13,133 nucleotides of DNA, taken from positions 1 through 13,133 of the forward strand of contig NZ_CAMIHH010000092.1 of assembly GCF_946220915.1 (NCBI RefSeq), in the 5' to 3' direction. Positions 12,420 through 13,133 of the stretch are shown here, in pieces; the stretch's first letter is position 1, and the number at the start of each line of letters is the position of its first letter. Source of the stretch: an uncultured Flavobacterium sp. GTDB taxonomy: Bacteria > Bacteroidota > Bacteroidia > Flavobacteriales > Flavobacteriaceae. The notes below the pieces were generated by a model. It was not told where the DNA came from. It did not search any database and worked only from the letters and a program-made list of their open reading frames with translations. Both the position numbers and the translations under genes were made by a program.

Positions 12420-13094
12420 ATGAAAATCTTTAAATCGTTATCATTCCTTAGCCTGCTCATCCTGCTTTGCTCTGCAGGAATGCGCCCTCATGATTTTAGG
12501 TGTTTTACGCAAAATGATATCGCTGTTGTCAAAGATTCTGTAGACCCGCTATGGGCTGAGGTAGATTTTAAGGCTTCCGGCATGCAAAACCGCATGGCAT
12601 ATGCTGATACGGTTAATTTTATGCGGACTAAAATTTACCCCTGCGCGCGATGTTTCCTCCGTCCAGAAGTGGCCGAAGCGCTTCATAAGGCCAATGAGAT
12701 TGCTATTGATAAAGGAGTCAGGCTTGTAATTTATGACTGTTACCGGCCGTATCCGTTTCAAAAACTAATGTACGATATTGTGAACGACCCCCGTTATGTG
12801 GCCCCGCCAGGCAAAGGCTCCAACCACAACCGGGGCGCTGCGGTGGATATTTCCCTTGCTGATGAGAATGGCGAACTACTCGACATGGGTGGGGCATTCG
12901 ATGATTTTTCTGAAATATCTCATTATGATAATGGCAATGTTTCGAAAACAGGAAGGAAGAACCGCAGATTGTTGAGAAGCATTATGAAAAAAGCAGGATT
13001 TACACCGCTTTCCAGCGAATGGTGGCATTTTGATTATAAAAAGAAGCGCTATGAAACTTCCGTTTTTATCTGGGACTGCCATAACCTGAATTAA
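12420..13094 (+). CDS. Exported D-alanyl-D-alanine dipeptidase, VanX/DdpX type (peptidase M15)
   Basis: The 224-residue protein belongs to the M15D zinc dipeptidases, which cleave D-Ala-D-Ala. Seen: YDCYRP with the conserved substrate Arg109, the zinc motif SNHNRGAAVD (134-143; ligands His136 and Asp143), and EWWHFDY with catalytic Glu200 and zinc ligand His203. The N-terminus (MKIFKSLSFLSLLILLCSAG) is a Sec signal peptide. The LLC ending is a poor lipobox, so a soluble periplasmic product is more likely. VanX of vancomycin-resistance clusters is cytoplasmic. An exported form without vanH or vanA neighbours fits peptidoglycan turnover or D-Ala recovery better than glycopeptide resistance. No resistance or recycling genes are visible nearby. 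The stop is 39 bp from the window end. Confidence 0.93.
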   Translation: MKIFKSLSFLSLLILLCSAGMRPHDFRCFTQNDIAVVKDSVDPLWAEVDFKASGMQNRMAYADTVNFMRTKIYPCARCFLRPEVAEALHKANEIAIDKGVRLVIYDCYRPYPFQKLMYDIVNDPRYVAPPGKGSNHNRGAAVDISLADENGELLDMGGAFDDFSEISHYDNGNVSKTGRKNRRLLRSIMKKAGFTPLSSEWWHFDYKKKRYETSVFIWDCHNLN

Positions 13095-13133
13095 AAGAAA
13101 AGGCGGCAGATAGGTTGGGTTACATTTTTGTCC

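Noticed and set aside
13095..13133. Right-edge sequence as a promoter for the next gene
   Set aside because: The 39 bp contain a loose TTACATTTTTG but no exact -7 match and no start codon to anchor it.

Overview
The window looks like chromosomal DNA of a member of the Bacteroidota, most likely family Flavobacteriaceae (Flavobacterium or a near relative). Several genes begin just downstream of a TAnnTTTG box, the Bacteroidota -7 promoter element. Start codons lack clear Shine-Dalgarno sequences, intergenic DNA is AT-rich, and the encoded proteins resemble those of this family. This placement is from pattern recognition, not from a search.

Layout. A truncated membrane protein gene runs off the left edge (1-132, minus). 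A minus-strand block follows: dnaA, a low-molecular-weight tyrosine phosphatase and a short RsmI-like methyltransferase. The genes are packed head to tail, with an ATGA stop/start overlap between the last two. Divergent from dnaA is a hotdog thioesterase (plus). It converges on a YigZ/IMPACT-family gene (minus). Next come a HAD hydrolase and ribD (minus, overlapping by 23 bp), divergent from a GNAT acetyltransferase-prmC pair (plus, directly abutting). A MacB/FtsX-type permease (minus) lies back to back with hisS (plus). The right end holds two tandem paralogous small proteins of unknown function (minus), a small exported lipoprotein (minus), a tiny exported Cys/His protein (plus) and an exported VanX/DdpX-type D-Ala-D-Ala dipeptidase (plus).

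Most genes are housekeeping: replication initiation, riboflavin synthesis, release-factor methylation, histidyl-tRNA synthesis, acyl-CoA hydrolysis. The right end is more lineage-specific and faces the cell envelope.

No clear new multi-gene system is visible. The points most worth a second look are intergenic structures and unknown small genes: a 192-bp MITE-like inverted-repeat element (7530-7721); a long interrupted inverted repeat between the permease and hisS (8993-9115); two overlapping, intercalated 9-bp inverted repeats after hisS (10588-10652); a G/C-rich repeat that appears to have supplied the C-terminal tail of the GNAT protein; and the tandem paralogs at 10666-11295. No tRNA, rRNA, CRISPR array or intact insertion sequence was seen.
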